The notes: generated from the sequence alone by a model not told the origin. Positions 1-7,740 are shown, counted from the stretch's first letter. The stretch is DNA of 34,821 bases from Planctomycetota bacterium (GCA_003644265.1 QNBX01000027.1:1-34821), one strand, 5' to 3'. Translations and numbers: made by a program.

Positions 1-161
1 TCCGGCTTGGAGCGGTCGTCGTCGTCGTGGCTGCCGCTGGTGAAGCTGCAAGTGCTGCCGCCACCTAGCACCGTCAGCAGGGCCAGCCCGAGCGCCACGC
101 GCGAGACCAGGCGCAGGGCGTCAGGCCAGGAGGATGGCGCAGAGAGAGCAGGCAGCGGCAT
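1..161 (-). CDS. Exported, possibly lipid-anchored protein (N-terminus only, cut by window edge)
   Basis: Reading the minus strand from the ATG at 161 gives about 53 residues before the window ends. Residues 1-20 include one arginine pair flanking a hydrophobic stretch (VALGLALLTVLGG, residues 22-34), then GSTC with Cys38, then a Ser/Gly linker and a run of four Asp. This is the layout of an exported protein with an N-terminal signal. Cys38 could be lipidated, but GSTC is a poor lipobox because Thr sits at -1, so lipoprotein status is only a suggestion. It follows the 337-residue membrane protein in the same direction after a 109-base gap and may be the last gene of the Hsp70-like operon. Its function cannot be read from this fragment. 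Confidence 0.5.
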   Translation of the reverse strand, partial: MPLPALSAPSSWPDALRLVSRVALGLALLTVLGGGSTCSFTSGSHDDDDRSKP

Positions 162-270
162 GGGTGCTGGTCCCGGGAGCGGAGGCTATGAGCATATAAC
201 GGAGGCGGCGGACGGGGGCGCCGAGGCGTGCCTTTGCCGGCGCGTCGTGGGAGCACGCGGCCCCTGGGGT

Positions 271-1284
271 CTACCAGCCGCCCTGCAGCACCTCGCAGCT
301 CCCGCTGATGAGCTCCGAACGCTGTCCGCTCGCGTCCAGGAGCCGGAAGCTCCAGGAGGCCTCGGATTCGGAGTCATCGAGCGGTTTGGCCACGGAGAGC
401 TCGACCGCCACGCCCCCGGGAGCGCGGCGCACATCGTGCAGCGTGGCCCCGGCGAACTCCGCGTCGATCAGCTCATCGAGCACCGGCGTCTGCGTCTGGA
501 TGGCGATCACCAGGCGGTGTCCGCCGAAGGCGACCCCAGGGCTCTGCACGGTCGTGACCAAGGGCTCGGCCGGGTCGGCGACCGCACCCAGGACGTCGGC
601 CGCCTGGCCTGTGCCCGCGGTGAGCGTCTGGGTGTTCGCGTTCTGGTCTGGCGTCGGCTCGTCGGACTGCGCGTGCGCGCCTGGGTCCTGCGCCAGCTGC
701 GTGGCCGCGGCCGCGGTCTGGGTGCCGTCGCCCAGGCCCACGGAGTGGTAGAGCCCGCCCAGAGTGGCCACCACGGCCAGCGCGCCCACCATGGCCAGTA
801 TGAGCCGCTTGCGTCGCTCGGGGTGCTGTGCGTTGTCGTTGCCACCATCCGACGCTGGCAGGCTGCGACCGCGCTCCGCCAGCCAGCGCTCCACCCAGAT
901 CTCGGCCAGGTCCTCGCGGGCACCGAGCCAGCGCTGGGCCAGGGCCTGCAGCTCTGCCCGCACACGCCCGGCCAGGCGCTTGCGGCCCGCCGCGCCCGCC
1001 ATCACCAGCATGGCGTCGGCCAGGGCGCTGAACTCATTGAACAGGCCCTCGAGCAGCTTGGGTCGCTGGTTGAGCAGGCCGTCCACGGCCTCGAACCAAG
1101 CCTGCGCAGCCACGGCCACAGAGCCCTTGGTGCTGTTGAGCTTGCGGTTCATGGTGTCGCGCTGGGCGTCGCGAGCCTCGGCGATGGCGACGGCGTCGTC
1201 GCAGACCGGGAGCCCGAGGCTCGCGAACATGGCGCGCACGGCGTGCACGTTGGGGGCGGATTTGCGGGGGCGTGCTGGCTTCAC
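271..1284 (-). CDS. Single-pass membrane protein of the Hsp70-like operon, function unknown
   Basis: The 337-residue product starts at GTG 1284. A GAGGA ribosome-binding sequence about 9 bases upstream overlaps the stop codon of the preceding Hsp70 gene, suggesting translational coupling. Residues 1-157 are soluble and probably helical (LLNQRPKLLEGLFNEFSAL, WVERWLAERG). ERRKR at 156-160 precedes one transmembrane segment at about 161-180. By the positive-inside rule the N-domain is cytoplasmic and the C-terminal part exported. Residues 185-230 are Ala/Thr/Gln/Asp-rich and look disordered. The last 100 residues look like a compact beta-rich domain, with a lone Cys near the end (GSCEVLQGGW). 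I recognise no family. Being 13 bases behind an Hsp70 suggests it docks or anchors that chaperone at the membrane; this is inference only. Confidence 0.75.
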   Translation of the reverse strand: MKPARPRKSAPNVHAVRAMFASLGLPVCDDAVAIAEARDAQRDTMNRKLNSTKGSVAVAAQAWFEAVDGLLNQRPKLLEGLFNEFSALADAMLVMAGAAGRKRLAGRVRAELQALAQRWLGAREDLAEIWVERWLAERGRSLPASDGGNDNAQHPERRKRLILAMVGALAVVATLGGLYHSVGLGDGTQTAAAATQLAQDPGAHAQSDEPTPDQNANTQTLTAGTGQAADVLGAVADPAEPLVTTVQSPGVAFGGHRLVIAIQTQTPVLDELIDAEFAGATLHDVRRAPGGVAVELSVAKPLDDSESEASWSFRLLDASGQRSELISGSCEVLQGGW

Positions 1285-1297
1285 GGTGTGGTCGTCC

Positions 1298-3400
1298 TCA
1301 GCTCAGCTTGAGTGGCGGGGGCTCGTTGCCCGGAGCGGAATCCGTGCCGCCCTCGCTCGGCGTCGCGCTGTCGTGCGGCGAGGCGTCGATCGACTCGCCG
1401 GGGGGCGGGGCGTCGATGTCCGTCGTGGGCACCAGCTCTGCGGGCGTCGCGTCGGCGCTCGGCCCGGGCGTCGAGCTGGTCGCCAGTTCGGTGGGTGGCT
1501 CAGCGGTCAGCTCGGCAGGCGGCTCGGTGGCGGGCTCGCTGGCGGGCTCGTTCGTTGTCTCCGCGTCGTCCCCGTCCTCGTCCAGCAAGGGCTCGGACGT
1601 GAGCTCGAAGGCCGCGTCTGTGGCGTCCTGCTCGTCGCCGAGGGGCCGGCTCGGGTCGAAGGGGCCGCTGGCGGGGCGAGCGCCCACGTCGGTCAGGATC
1701 AAGGGAGGCGCCTCGCCGCCGGGGGCCGGCGGGCTGCTCGCCGGGGGCGTGCTCGAGGCCGTGCTCGAAGCCGTGCTCGAAGCCGTGCTCGAAGCCGTGC
1801 TCGAAGCCGCGACCGCGGGCGTCGGTGCGGCGGCCGCATCCGTGCGGCCCCAGCGGTCGAAGTGGATCTCGATCTCGGTGTTGGTCTCGATGTCGAGCGC
1901 CCGCCCGATGATCACGCCGTTGCTGCCGAACCAGAGCGTCGTGCGGATGGGCCGCCCCGCGGGCCGCCCCGCGGGCAGCCCCTCGATGCGAAAGTCCATC
2001 AGATGCTGGCACTCCTCGGGGTCGCTCTCCTCGCCTTCGAAGAGCCGGATGCACACCTCCGACTGGCCGTCGAAGAGCGTCTGGGTCACGAACTCCCGCT
2101 GCTCGCCGAAGATCGTGCCGCGCTCCAGCACCGAGGCGATCACCGGTCGCGGCTTGCCGGCGCTGTCGGTGCGGATGACCTGCATGCCGACGGCGTGGCA
2201 GGTGATGTCCGTGATCGAGTCGGCGGAGATGCGCACCTTCTCTGTGCCGCCCGCCTCGCCGCCCTTGCCGGGCAGGCTGATGCTGGCGTCGGGGTCCATG
2301 GCGTGGGCCACGTAGGCCGCGCCGTTGGCCACCAGCAGCTGCGGGTTGCGGTGCTCCAGCGGGGCCTTGCCCGTGACGTCTTCGACCATGGCCTTGACCA
2401 TGGGCATGCGCGTGGCGCCGCCGCAGATCAGCACGTCGATGTCGCTCATGCCCAGCCCGTGCTGCGAGAGCGCCTCGGCCAGCACCTGCTCCAGGCGCAT
2501 GCGGGTCTGCAGCAGCAGGCTGGAGGTGGCCTGCTCGAAGTCCTCGCGCGTGATCGTGACCATGTGGCCGGACAGGTTGGCCACGATGTTCTCTTCGGGT
2601 TTCTTGCTGAGGGCGCGCTTGGCGCGCTCGCAGTTCTCGTGCATCAGAGCGGCGCTGCGCGGGTCGAGGCGCGGGTCGTCGACGTCGTGCGTGTCCATGC
2701 AACGCTCGGCCACCAGGTCCATCAGGGCGTCGTCCCAGTCGAGGCCGCCCAGCTCGCGGTTGCCGTCCTTGCAGAGCGTGTCCAGCACGATCTGCTGCTC
2801 ATGGCCACCGCCGGCGCCGGGCATGACCGGCTTGATCAGCGTCACGTCGAAGGTGCCGCCGCCCAGGTCGTAGACCAGCACATGCCGGCCGGAGAGGTCC
2901 ACCGAGCGCTCGATGGAGTAGGCCACGGCGGCCGCGTGGGGTTCGCTCAGGATGTTGAGCGCGTTGAGGCCGGCCAGCTTGGCGGCCTCGAGCGTGGCGG
3001 CGCACTGCCGCTCGCCGAAGTAGGCGGGCACGGTGATGACGACGTCCGTCACCTCCTCACCCATCTCGATCTCGGCGTTCTCCTTCAGCACGCGCAGGAC
3101 CTCCGAGGAGATCTCCTGGGGCGAGTAGCTGCGGCCGTCGAGCTCCTCGTAGAGCCAGTCCTCGCCCATCTTGCGCTTGACGCCCACGATCACGCGGTCG
3201 GGGTCCTGCTTGCGCGTGTTCCAGGCGATGCCGCCCACCACCGGCTCGCCGGACGCGGGGTAGAGCACCACCGAAGGCAGCGAGGTCGTCTCGCCGTCCT
3301 CGGTCTCGAGGGGGATGGGACGCACTTCCTGCCGGCTCTCGTCGTAGCGCGAGATGAGGGAGTAGGTCGTGCCGAGGTCGATTCCGTAGCGCCTGGTCAT
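1298..3400 (-). CDS. Divergent Hsp70 (DnaK-like) with normal ATPase domain, altered linker and disordered tail in place of the lid
   Basis: This is a 700-residue Hsp70-family ATPase starting at ATG 3400, with AGGTGA 4 bases upstream. Residues 1-385 are a recognisable nucleotide-binding domain: GIDLGTTYS near 6-14, catalytic-Lys region GVKRKMG (Lys75), SEPHAAAVAY at 152-161 where DnaK has NEPTAAALAY, DLGGGTFD at 178-185, and CGGATRMPMV where DnaK has GGQTRMPMV. The canonical interdomain linker (VLLLDV) is absent; the region reads SADSITDITCHAVGMQV. A beta-type substrate-binding domain follows to about 540. Residues 545-700 are Ala/Ser/Thr/Pro/Glu-rich, include five ASST repeats, and show no helical lid. 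Typical DnaK is about 610-640 residues with a helical lid. It sits between a GrpE-like gene and a membrane-protein gene. ATP hydrolysis looks plausible; client, location and J-partner are unknown. Confidence 0.93.
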   Translation of the reverse strand: MTRRYGIDLGTTYSLISRYDESRQEVRPIPLETEDGETTSLPSVVLYPASGEPVVGGIAWNTRKQDPDRVIVGVKRKMGEDWLYEELDGRSYSPQEISSEVLRVLKENAEIEMGEEVTDVVITVPAYFGERQCAATLEAAKLAGLNALNILSEPHAAAVAYSIERSVDLSGRHVLVYDLGGGTFDVTLIKPVMPGAGGGHEQQIVLDTLCKDGNRELGGLDWDDALMDLVAERCMDTHDVDDPRLDPRSAALMHENCERAKRALSKKPEENIVANLSGHMVTITREDFEQATSSLLLQTRMRLEQVLAEALSQHGLGMSDIDVLICGGATRMPMVKAMVEDVTGKAPLEHRNPQLLVANGAAYVAHAMDPDASISLPGKGGEAGGTEKVRISADSITDITCHAVGMQVIRTDSAGKPRPVIASVLERGTIFGEQREFVTQTLFDGQSEVCIRLFEGEESDPEECQHLMDFRIEGLPAGRPAGRPIRTTLWFGSNGVIIGRALDIETNTEIEIHFDRWGRTDAAAAPTPAVAASSTASSTASSTASSTASSTPPASSPPAPGGEAPPLILTDVGARPASGPFDPSRPLGDEQDATDAAFELTSEPLLDEDGDDAETTNEPASEPATEPPAELTAEPPTELATSSTPGPSADATPAELVPTTDIDAPPPGESIDASPHDSATPSEGGTDSAPGNEPPPLKLS
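1749..1808 (-). repeat. 12-bp minisatellite, five copies, coding for ASST repeats
   Basis: The plus-strand unit GTGCTCGAAGCC occurs five times in perfect register; only the first copy has one change (GAGGCC). On the minus strand it encodes tandem Ala-Ser-Ser-Thr in the low-complexity tail of the Hsp70-like protein. The 12-base unit keeps the frame, so copy number can vary without breaking the gene. Confidence 0.95.
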
Positions 3401-3486
3401 GCTGTCACCTGTCGTGGTGTCGTCGGGAGGGGTCAGGTTGATGGTTGCCGGGGAGCGGCTGTGTCGCGGGTGTTCTGGTGGCGGAC

Positions 3487-4383
3487 TCAGTCCTGCTCCT
3501 CAGGGTGTGTGGGCGTGTCGGTGGGGGCCGCGTCGGGCTCGTGCTCGGCCCCGGACGAGGCCTCGCCGTCGGGCTCGTGGCGGCCCACGGCCACCTCCGC
3601 AAAGCGCAGCACCTGCTCGCCGTGGGCGAAGCCGCGCCGGTCGACCTCGAGCACCGCGCCGTCGAACTGCGCCTCGTCCACGGGCAGCTGGCGCACGGCC
3701 TGGTGACGCGCGGGGTCGAAGGGGCCGCTGGCCTCGATCTCCGTGACGCCCTGGGAGTCGAGCAGGGTGGTGAGCGTGGCGCGCAGGGCCGTCAACACGC
3801 GCTCAGGGGCCAGCTCGTCGCCTCGTTGCAGGTCAGCCAGCCCGGCGTGCACCAGATCATCGATGGCCAGCACTTCGGTCAGCAGCGTGCGGCAGCGGGC
3901 GTGGGCCAGGACCGTGGACAGGGCGTCGATGCGCTCGCCCAGACCGCGCAGTTTGGGCGGCAGGAACGAGGCCTGACGCCCCAGGCGCTCGACGGCCGTC
4001 TCCAGCGCCGCGAAGCGCGGCTCCAGCTCGCCCGGCAGGGCGCCGCCGCCAGCAGCGGCTGGGGGCTCGGGCGTCGTGTCCGCTGCGGCCAGCTTGGGAG
4101 CGGCAGCCGCTGAGTCGGTCGTCGAGACGTTGGCAGCGGAGCCGTCGGCAGCCGCGGGGTCGACCGCCGTGGAACTGGCCGCCGTGGAACTGGCCGCCGG
4201 CGTGCCGTTTGTCGACGTGCCCGCGTCGCGCGGCGTCTCCGGGTCAGCGGGCGTCGTGTCCTCGTCACGGTCCACCAACGGGTCGGCCCCGAAGATCTCG
4301 ATGATCTGGGGCGCGCACAGGGGCGGATCCTCGGCCGGGTGGCCGTTGGACGCCGTTTCGGGACGCGGGGTCTCTTCGAGCAT
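3487..4383 (-). CDS. GrpE-like nucleotide exchange factor paired with the divergent Hsp70
   Basis: The product is 298 residues from ATG 4383; an in-frame ATG at 4482 would add 33 low-quality residues and run into the divergent promoter region, so I chose the shorter start. Residues to about 120 are Ala/Thr/Pro-rich and probably disordered. The middle is predicted helical (ALETAVERLGRQ, LRGLGERIDALSTVLAHAR, LLTEVLAIDDLVHAGL). The last third has the GrpE head signature: VTEIEASGPFDPARHQAV, then GAVLEVDRRGFAHGEQVLRFAEVAV, matching the family pattern G..FDP..HEAV and V..V...GY..G..VLR.A.V.V. Normal GrpE proteins are about 180-230 residues. It lies 86 bases upstream of the Hsp70-like gene in the same direction, so it is probably that chaperone's dedicated exchange factor. 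A separate, ordinary grpE is at 34014-34727. Confidence 0.8.
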   Translation of the reverse strand: MLEETPRPETASNGHPAEDPPLCAPQIIEIFGADPLVDRDEDTTPADPETPRDAGTSTNGTPAASSTAASSTAVDPAAADGSAANVSTTDSAAAAPKLAAADTTPEPPAAAGGGALPGELEPRFAALETAVERLGRQASFLPPKLRGLGERIDALSTVLAHARCRTLLTEVLAIDDLVHAGLADLQRGDELAPERVLTALRATLTTLLDSQGVTEIEASGPFDPARHQAVRQLPVDEAQFDGAVLEVDRRGFAHGEQVLRFAEVAVGRHEPDGEASSGAEHEPDAAPTDTPTHPEEQD

Positions 4384-4467
4384 GGAAGTCGCCGGAGTCG
4401 GGCCGGGAAGGGGACGGCGCGCTGCCGCCCGGCACAGATGTGATCGACCCCCGAGCTGCGAGAGTTG

Positions 4468-4489
4468 AGCCTGCCTCGGCATGCAGGCT
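4468..4489. promoter_or_regulatory. Perfect 7-bp inverted repeat between divergent genes (operator candidate)
   Basis: AGCCTGC (4468-4474) and GCAGGCT (4483-4489) are perfect inverted copies separated by 8 bases. They lie in the 144-base gap between the GrpE-like gene (minus) and the trypsin/PDZ protease (plus). A weak -10-like TATCCT sits at 4497-4502. The position suits an operator controlling both directions. I see no CIRCE element here. Confidence 0.4.
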
Positions 4490-4527
4490 GGGTTGGTATC
4501 CTGGGTTCATCCCAAGAGGAGTTCCCG

Positions 4528-5574
4528 ATGCTGCGTCTGCCTGTCGCCCTGTTCATTCCGCTGCTCGCTGCCTGCGCCTCTCTGAGCGCTCAGCAGGACA
4601 GCGTCTCTGCTGTCTTCGACGAGGTGCAGCAGGCCGTCGTCACCCTGCACACCGCCTCCTCCAAGCTGATCCCCGACGGCAGCGGGCGCACGGCCACCGT
4701 CAACGGCATGGGCTCCGGCGCGCTGATCAAGGCCGACGGCACCATTCTCACCGCGGCCCATGTGGTGCAGACCGCCAGCGCCCTGATCGTGGAGTTCTCC
4801 GATGGCCACAAGCAGGAGGCGCGGGTCATCTCCTCCGTGCCGGGCGCGGACATCGCCATGGTGCGCCTGATCGGCCCCGTGCCGGAGGGCGTCAAGCCGC
4901 TCGCGCTGGCTGACATGAACGGCGTGCGCGTGGGGCAACAGGTGCTGGTCATCGGCGCGCCGCTGGGGCAGACGCACTCCCTGAGCGTGGGCCACGTGAG
5001 CGCGCGTCGCAACAAGGAAGCGTTCCTGCCCATGGACCATCAGATCGAGTTCATCCAGACCGATGCTGCCATCAACCAGGGCAACAGCGGCGGTCCCATG
5101 ATCGACATGAACGGCGACGTGGTGGGCGTGGTGAGCCACATCATGTCGCAGAGCGGCGGCAGCGAAGGGCTGGGCTACGCGGTGTCCGTGGGTGTGGTGC
5201 AGGCCATGCTGCTGGACGGCCCCGGCTTCTGGAGCGGCGCCGAGATGGTGCCGGTGGGAGGCGTGCTGGCCCAGGCCATCAACATGCCCGAGGGCATGCG
5301 CGGCCTGCTGATCCAGTCGGTCTCGGCCAACTCGCCGGCCGCCGAGATGGGGCTGCGGGCGGGCACCGTCACGGCCGTGGTGGAGGGCCAGCCGATCGTG
5401 CTCGGTGGTGACGTCGTGCTCAAGGTGCAGGGCCTGCCGGTGGACTCCCCGGGTTTCTTCAGCGAGGTGCGCAAGCTGGTCGCCTTCAAGGACGGCAGCC
5501 TGCTGACGGTGACCGTGCTGCGCGCCGGCGAGAAGGTGGAGCTCTCGCACCGCATCGTCATGCCCCGGGGCTGA
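4528..5574 (+). CDS. Exported trypsin-like serine protease with PDZ domain (DegP/HtrA type)
   Basis: The product is 348 residues. ATG 4528 is chosen because AAGAGGAG lies 6 bases upstream and a signal peptide follows at once; the longer frame from 4465 adds nothing recognisable. Residues 1-22 form the signal (VALFIPLLAACASLSAQQ); LAAC also fits a lipobox at Cys16, so either soluble periplasmic or lipid-anchored is possible. The S1C catalytic triad is visible: TAAHVV (His78), GADIAMVRL (Asp108) and QGNSGGP (Ser187). A PDZ domain spans about 240-345 (GLLIQSVSANSPAAEMGLRAGTV). Such proteases degrade or refold damaged envelope proteins. It is divergent from the Hsp70-like operon and shares its upstream region, which suggests a common stress context but does not prove co-regulation. 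Confidence 0.93.
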   Translation: MLRLPVALFIPLLAACASLSAQQDSVSAVFDEVQQAVVTLHTASSKLIPDGSGRTATVNGMGSGALIKADGTILTAAHVVQTASALIVEFSDGHKQEARVISSVPGADIAMVRLIGPVPEGVKPLALADMNGVRVGQQVLVIGAPLGQTHSLSVGHVSARRNKEAFLPMDHQIEFIQTDAAINQGNSGGPMIDMNGDVVGVVSHIMSQSGGSEGLGYAVSVGVVQAMLLDGPGFWSGAEMVPVGGVLAQAINMPEGMRGLLIQSVSANSPAAEMGLRAGTVTAVVEGQPIVLGGDVVLKVQGLPVDSPGFFSEVRKLVAFKDGSLLTVTVLRAGEKVELSHRIVMPRG

Positions 5575-5599
5575 GGGGGCGCAGGGGGGCTCTTCTCCT

Positions 5600-5833
5600 C
5601 GGACCCGGACCTCCGGCGACGAGCAGGCCTCCCTGGCGGCATGGCGTCAGGCCTGGGAACGCATTCCGGAGACGCTGGTGCTGGACTGGGGCCTCGATCT
5701 GGCCAACCAGCTCAACGAACAGGGGCAGGACATGGGACCCGGCGGGCAAGCCCTCGCGCAGCGCTGCGCCACGCTCGACCCCGAGAACGAAGAGTACGGG
5801 GCCCGGGCGGGCTTCTTCCTGGCTGGCAGCTGA
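5600..5833 (+). pseudogene. Coding remnant: C-terminal end of a helical (TPR-like) protein with no start codon
   Basis: The frame ending in TGA 5831-5833 reads like real protein (SLAAWRQAWERIPETLVLDW, GLDLANQLNEQG, ALAQRCATLDPENEEYGARA) with codon use like its neighbours. It has no plausible start: the frame stays open back into the protease gene in a different phase, and its only ATG is in the middle of the sequence. The helical pairs with a DPENEEYGARAG motif resemble the end of a TPR protein. It is best explained as the 3' remnant of a deleted gene. A frameshift in the G-rich stretch at 5566-5589 that truncated a longer protease is the alternative. Confidence 0.5.
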
Positions 5834-5881
5834 GAACAGGATAAGTCACGACAGCGGGGTCACTGGACGGCCGGTTCCGGC

Positions 5882-5887
5882 TAGAAT
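5882..5887 (+). promoter_or_regulatory. Candidate -10 element upstream of the KAS III gene
   Basis: TAGAAT in the context GGCTAGAATCCCC lies about 175 bases before the ATG at 6063 and matches the sigma-70 -10 consensus at five of six bases. No convincing -35 is visible. If it is used, the mRNA would have a leader of about 170 bases. Confidence 0.3.
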
Positions 5888-6062
5888 CCCCGGCGGTCGT
5901 AGGGTGACGGCACCCTTTCCGTACCTCGCGGTGCCCCTGTGTGGTGGCGTCGCGCCACGTCTCATCTGTTGGGTGTCTCTCTGTGGCTGGATTCAGCGTC
6001 GGTGTCGACCTCGTCTTGAACTCCCCCGCGAGCCCGGCTCGCTCCCGGTTGGGCGTGGTCGC

Positions 6063-7004
6063 ATGACCGGCGGCGTGATCACCGGGTGGGGTGCGGCCCT
6101 GCCTGCGCAGGTGCTGACCAACGATGATCTCTCCAAGACGATGGACACCAACGACGCCTGGATCCGTGAGCGCACGGGCATCCGCGAGCGCCGCGTGGGG
6201 GGCACCACAGCGGGCCTGTCGGTCGAGTCGGGCCGCGCGGCCATGGCGCGCGCGGGCTGCGATCCCTCCGAGATCGACCTGCTGGTGCTGGCCACCACGT
6301 CAGCCGACCAGACCGTGCCCGCCACGGCCAGCACCGTGCAGGACCAGCTGGGCCTGACCTGCGGCGCCTTCGACCTGAACGCGGCCTGCTCCGGCTTTGT
6401 GTACGGGCTGGTCATGTCGTTCGGCATGCTCAGCCAGGGACCCAAGAAGATCCTGCTGATCGGCACCGAGACGCTCGATCGCATCACCGACTACAGCGAC
6501 CGCGGCACCGGCATCCTGTTTGGCAACGGCTCGGGCGCCACCGTGATCGAAGCGGTGGAGGGGCCGGGTTCGCTGCTGGGCTGGAACCTGGCCTCGCACG
6601 GCAACCTGGCGCGGGCCATCTACTGCGACTGGGGCGGCTACCTGCAGATGGACGGGCAGGAGATCTTCCGGCGCGCGGCGCGGCTCATGGTCGACTCGGC
6701 CGAGCGCGCGCTCGACATGGCCGGAGTGTCCGCCGGCGACATCGGGCTGATGGTCCCGCACCAGGCCAACCTGCGCATCATCGAGGCGGCCTGCAAGCGC
6801 CTCGACATCCCGACCTCGCGCACCGCCACGGTGCTGCAGCACACGGGCAACACCTCGGCGGCCTCGATCCCCCTGGCCCTGGCCGACGCGCTGAGCAAGG
6901 GCCGCGTGGAGCGCGGCGACCTGGTCTTGCTGGTGGGTTTTGGCGCCGGCATGACGGCGGCCTCGGCCGTGCTGCGCTGGGGCGACGTCGAGCGGGCGGG
7001 CTGA
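6063..7004 (+). CDS. fabH: 3-oxoacyl-ACP synthase III (KAS III, FabH type)
   Basis: The product is 313 residues, the usual FabH length. ATG 6063 is chosen because the preceding 53 codons of the longer frame have no family resemblance, whereas MTGGVITGWGAALPAQVLTN starts exactly like FabH. The catalytic triad is complete: AACSGFVYG with Cys109, VPHQANLRII with His233, and QHTGNTSAASIP with Asn263. NDAWIRERTGIRERR and ETLDRITDYSDR are also family hallmarks. The enzyme condenses an acyl-CoA with malonyl-ACP to start fatty-acid or polyketide chains in the cytoplasm. The GNGSGAT loop differs slightly from the usual GDGAGA. No other fab gene is adjacent; instead a phosphopantetheinyl transferase follows after 67 bases. 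It may be the housekeeping FabH or a starter-loading paralog, and sequence alone does not decide. Confidence 0.95.
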   Translation: MTGGVITGWGAALPAQVLTNDDLSKTMDTNDAWIRERTGIRERRVGGTTAGLSVESGRAAMARAGCDPSEIDLLVLATTSADQTVPATASTVQDQLGLTCGAFDLNAACSGFVYGLVMSFGMLSQGPKKILLIGTETLDRITDYSDRGTGILFGNGSGATVIEAVEGPGSLLGWNLASHGNLARAIYCDWGGYLQMDGQEIFRRAARLMVDSAERALDMAGVSAGDIGLMVPHQANLRIIEAACKRLDIPTSRTATVLQHTGNTSAASIPLALADALSKGRVERGDLVLLVGFGAGMTAASAVLRWGDVERAG

Positions 7005-7071
7005 GCCGGCGTGGCTCGCCGTCCAGAGGGCTGAGACCGTCCAGCGCTCCGCAGACAGTCTGAGCCGGGCC

Positions 7072-7740
7072 TTGGTCGAGGCGCTGGACGGCACCCGCGC
7101 GCGGGTGTCGGTGGCGCTGATGACGGACGCGCCGCCGTTTCGATTCGGCCAGGAGGCCGCGCTGGTGGCCCGCGCCGTGCCCAAGCGCGTGCGGGAGTTC
7201 GCCACCGGGCGAGCCCTGGCGCATGAGCTGCTGGACGCCGTCGGCGCACCCGACGAGCCGCTGCTGCCGGGGCCTCGGCGGGAGCCGCTCTGGCCTGACG
7301 GCTACTCCGGGTCCATCAGCCACTGCGACCAGCTCTGCGCCGTGGCGGTGGCGCCTCGGGCTGAGCTGCCGCTGTTGGGGCTCGATCTGGAGGAGGACCT
7401 GCCGCTGCCCGCGGACGTGCTGACACGCGTCCTGACGCTGCCGGAGCTTGACGTCCTGGGTGAGCTGCCGGAGCCGCAGCGTTTGCGACGCGCGCGGCGG
7501 ACGTTCAGCGCCAAGGAGGCCTTCTACAAGGCCCTCGCTCCGCGCCTGGACCGCGTGCTGGCCTTTGAAGAGGTGCGCATCGACTGGCTCGATGAGTGCG
7601 CGCACGGCGGCGCGTTCGAGGCGCACTTCACACGCGCCGAGCGGCGGCCCGCGGGCTGTCCCGCATACCTGGGCGGGCGCTGGTGGCGTGCTCCGGGGGT
7701 CGTGCTGACCCTGGTGGCGCCCGACGCGCCGGGCGCCTGA
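7072..7740 (+). CDS. 4'-phosphopantetheinyl transferase, EntD/Sfp superfamily
   Basis: The product is 222 residues if TTG 7072 is the start. ATG 7120 gives 206 residues but would cut into the N-terminal strand VSVALMTD, so I prefer the TTG with moderate certainty. Motifs in order are PKRVREFATGRALAHELL (34-53), SGSISHCD (79-86), the magnesium ligands GLDLE (Asp105, Glu107), and FSAKEAFYKAL (145-155, Glu149). This is the EntD-type arrangement. The enzyme moves phosphopantetheine from CoA to a conserved Ser of acyl or peptidyl carrier proteins. It follows the KAS III gene by 67 bases and is probably cotranscribed. EntD-type enzymes usually serve siderophore, NRPS or PKS carrier proteins, but none is encoded in this window. 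Confidence 0.9.
   Translation: MVEALDGTRARVSVALMTDAPPFRFGQEAALVARAVPKRVREFATGRALAHELLDAVGAPDEPLLPGPRREPLWPDGYSGSISHCDQLCAVAVAPRAELPLLGLDLEEDLPLPADVLTRVLTLPELDVLGELPEPQRLRRARRTFSAKEAFYKALAPRLDRVLAFEEVRIDWLDECAHGGAFEAHFTRAERRPAGCPAYLGGRWWRAPGVVLTLVAPDAPGA

Noticed and set aside
764..3706. 980-residue plus-strand frame opposite the Hsp70-like gene
   Set aside because: It is an antisense shadow: low-complexity Arg/Gly/Val/His/Asp composition, and the opposite strand carries clear Hsp70 motifs.
5641..5844. 67-residue plus-strand frame with an ATG at 5641
   Set aside because: It is an out-of-frame reading of the coding remnant ending at 5833, which has the better codon use.
5904..6062. N-terminal extension of the KAS III frame (53 codons)
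   Set aside because: The sequence has no KAS III resemblance, while the protein from 6063 aligns with family N-termini; it is probably leader.
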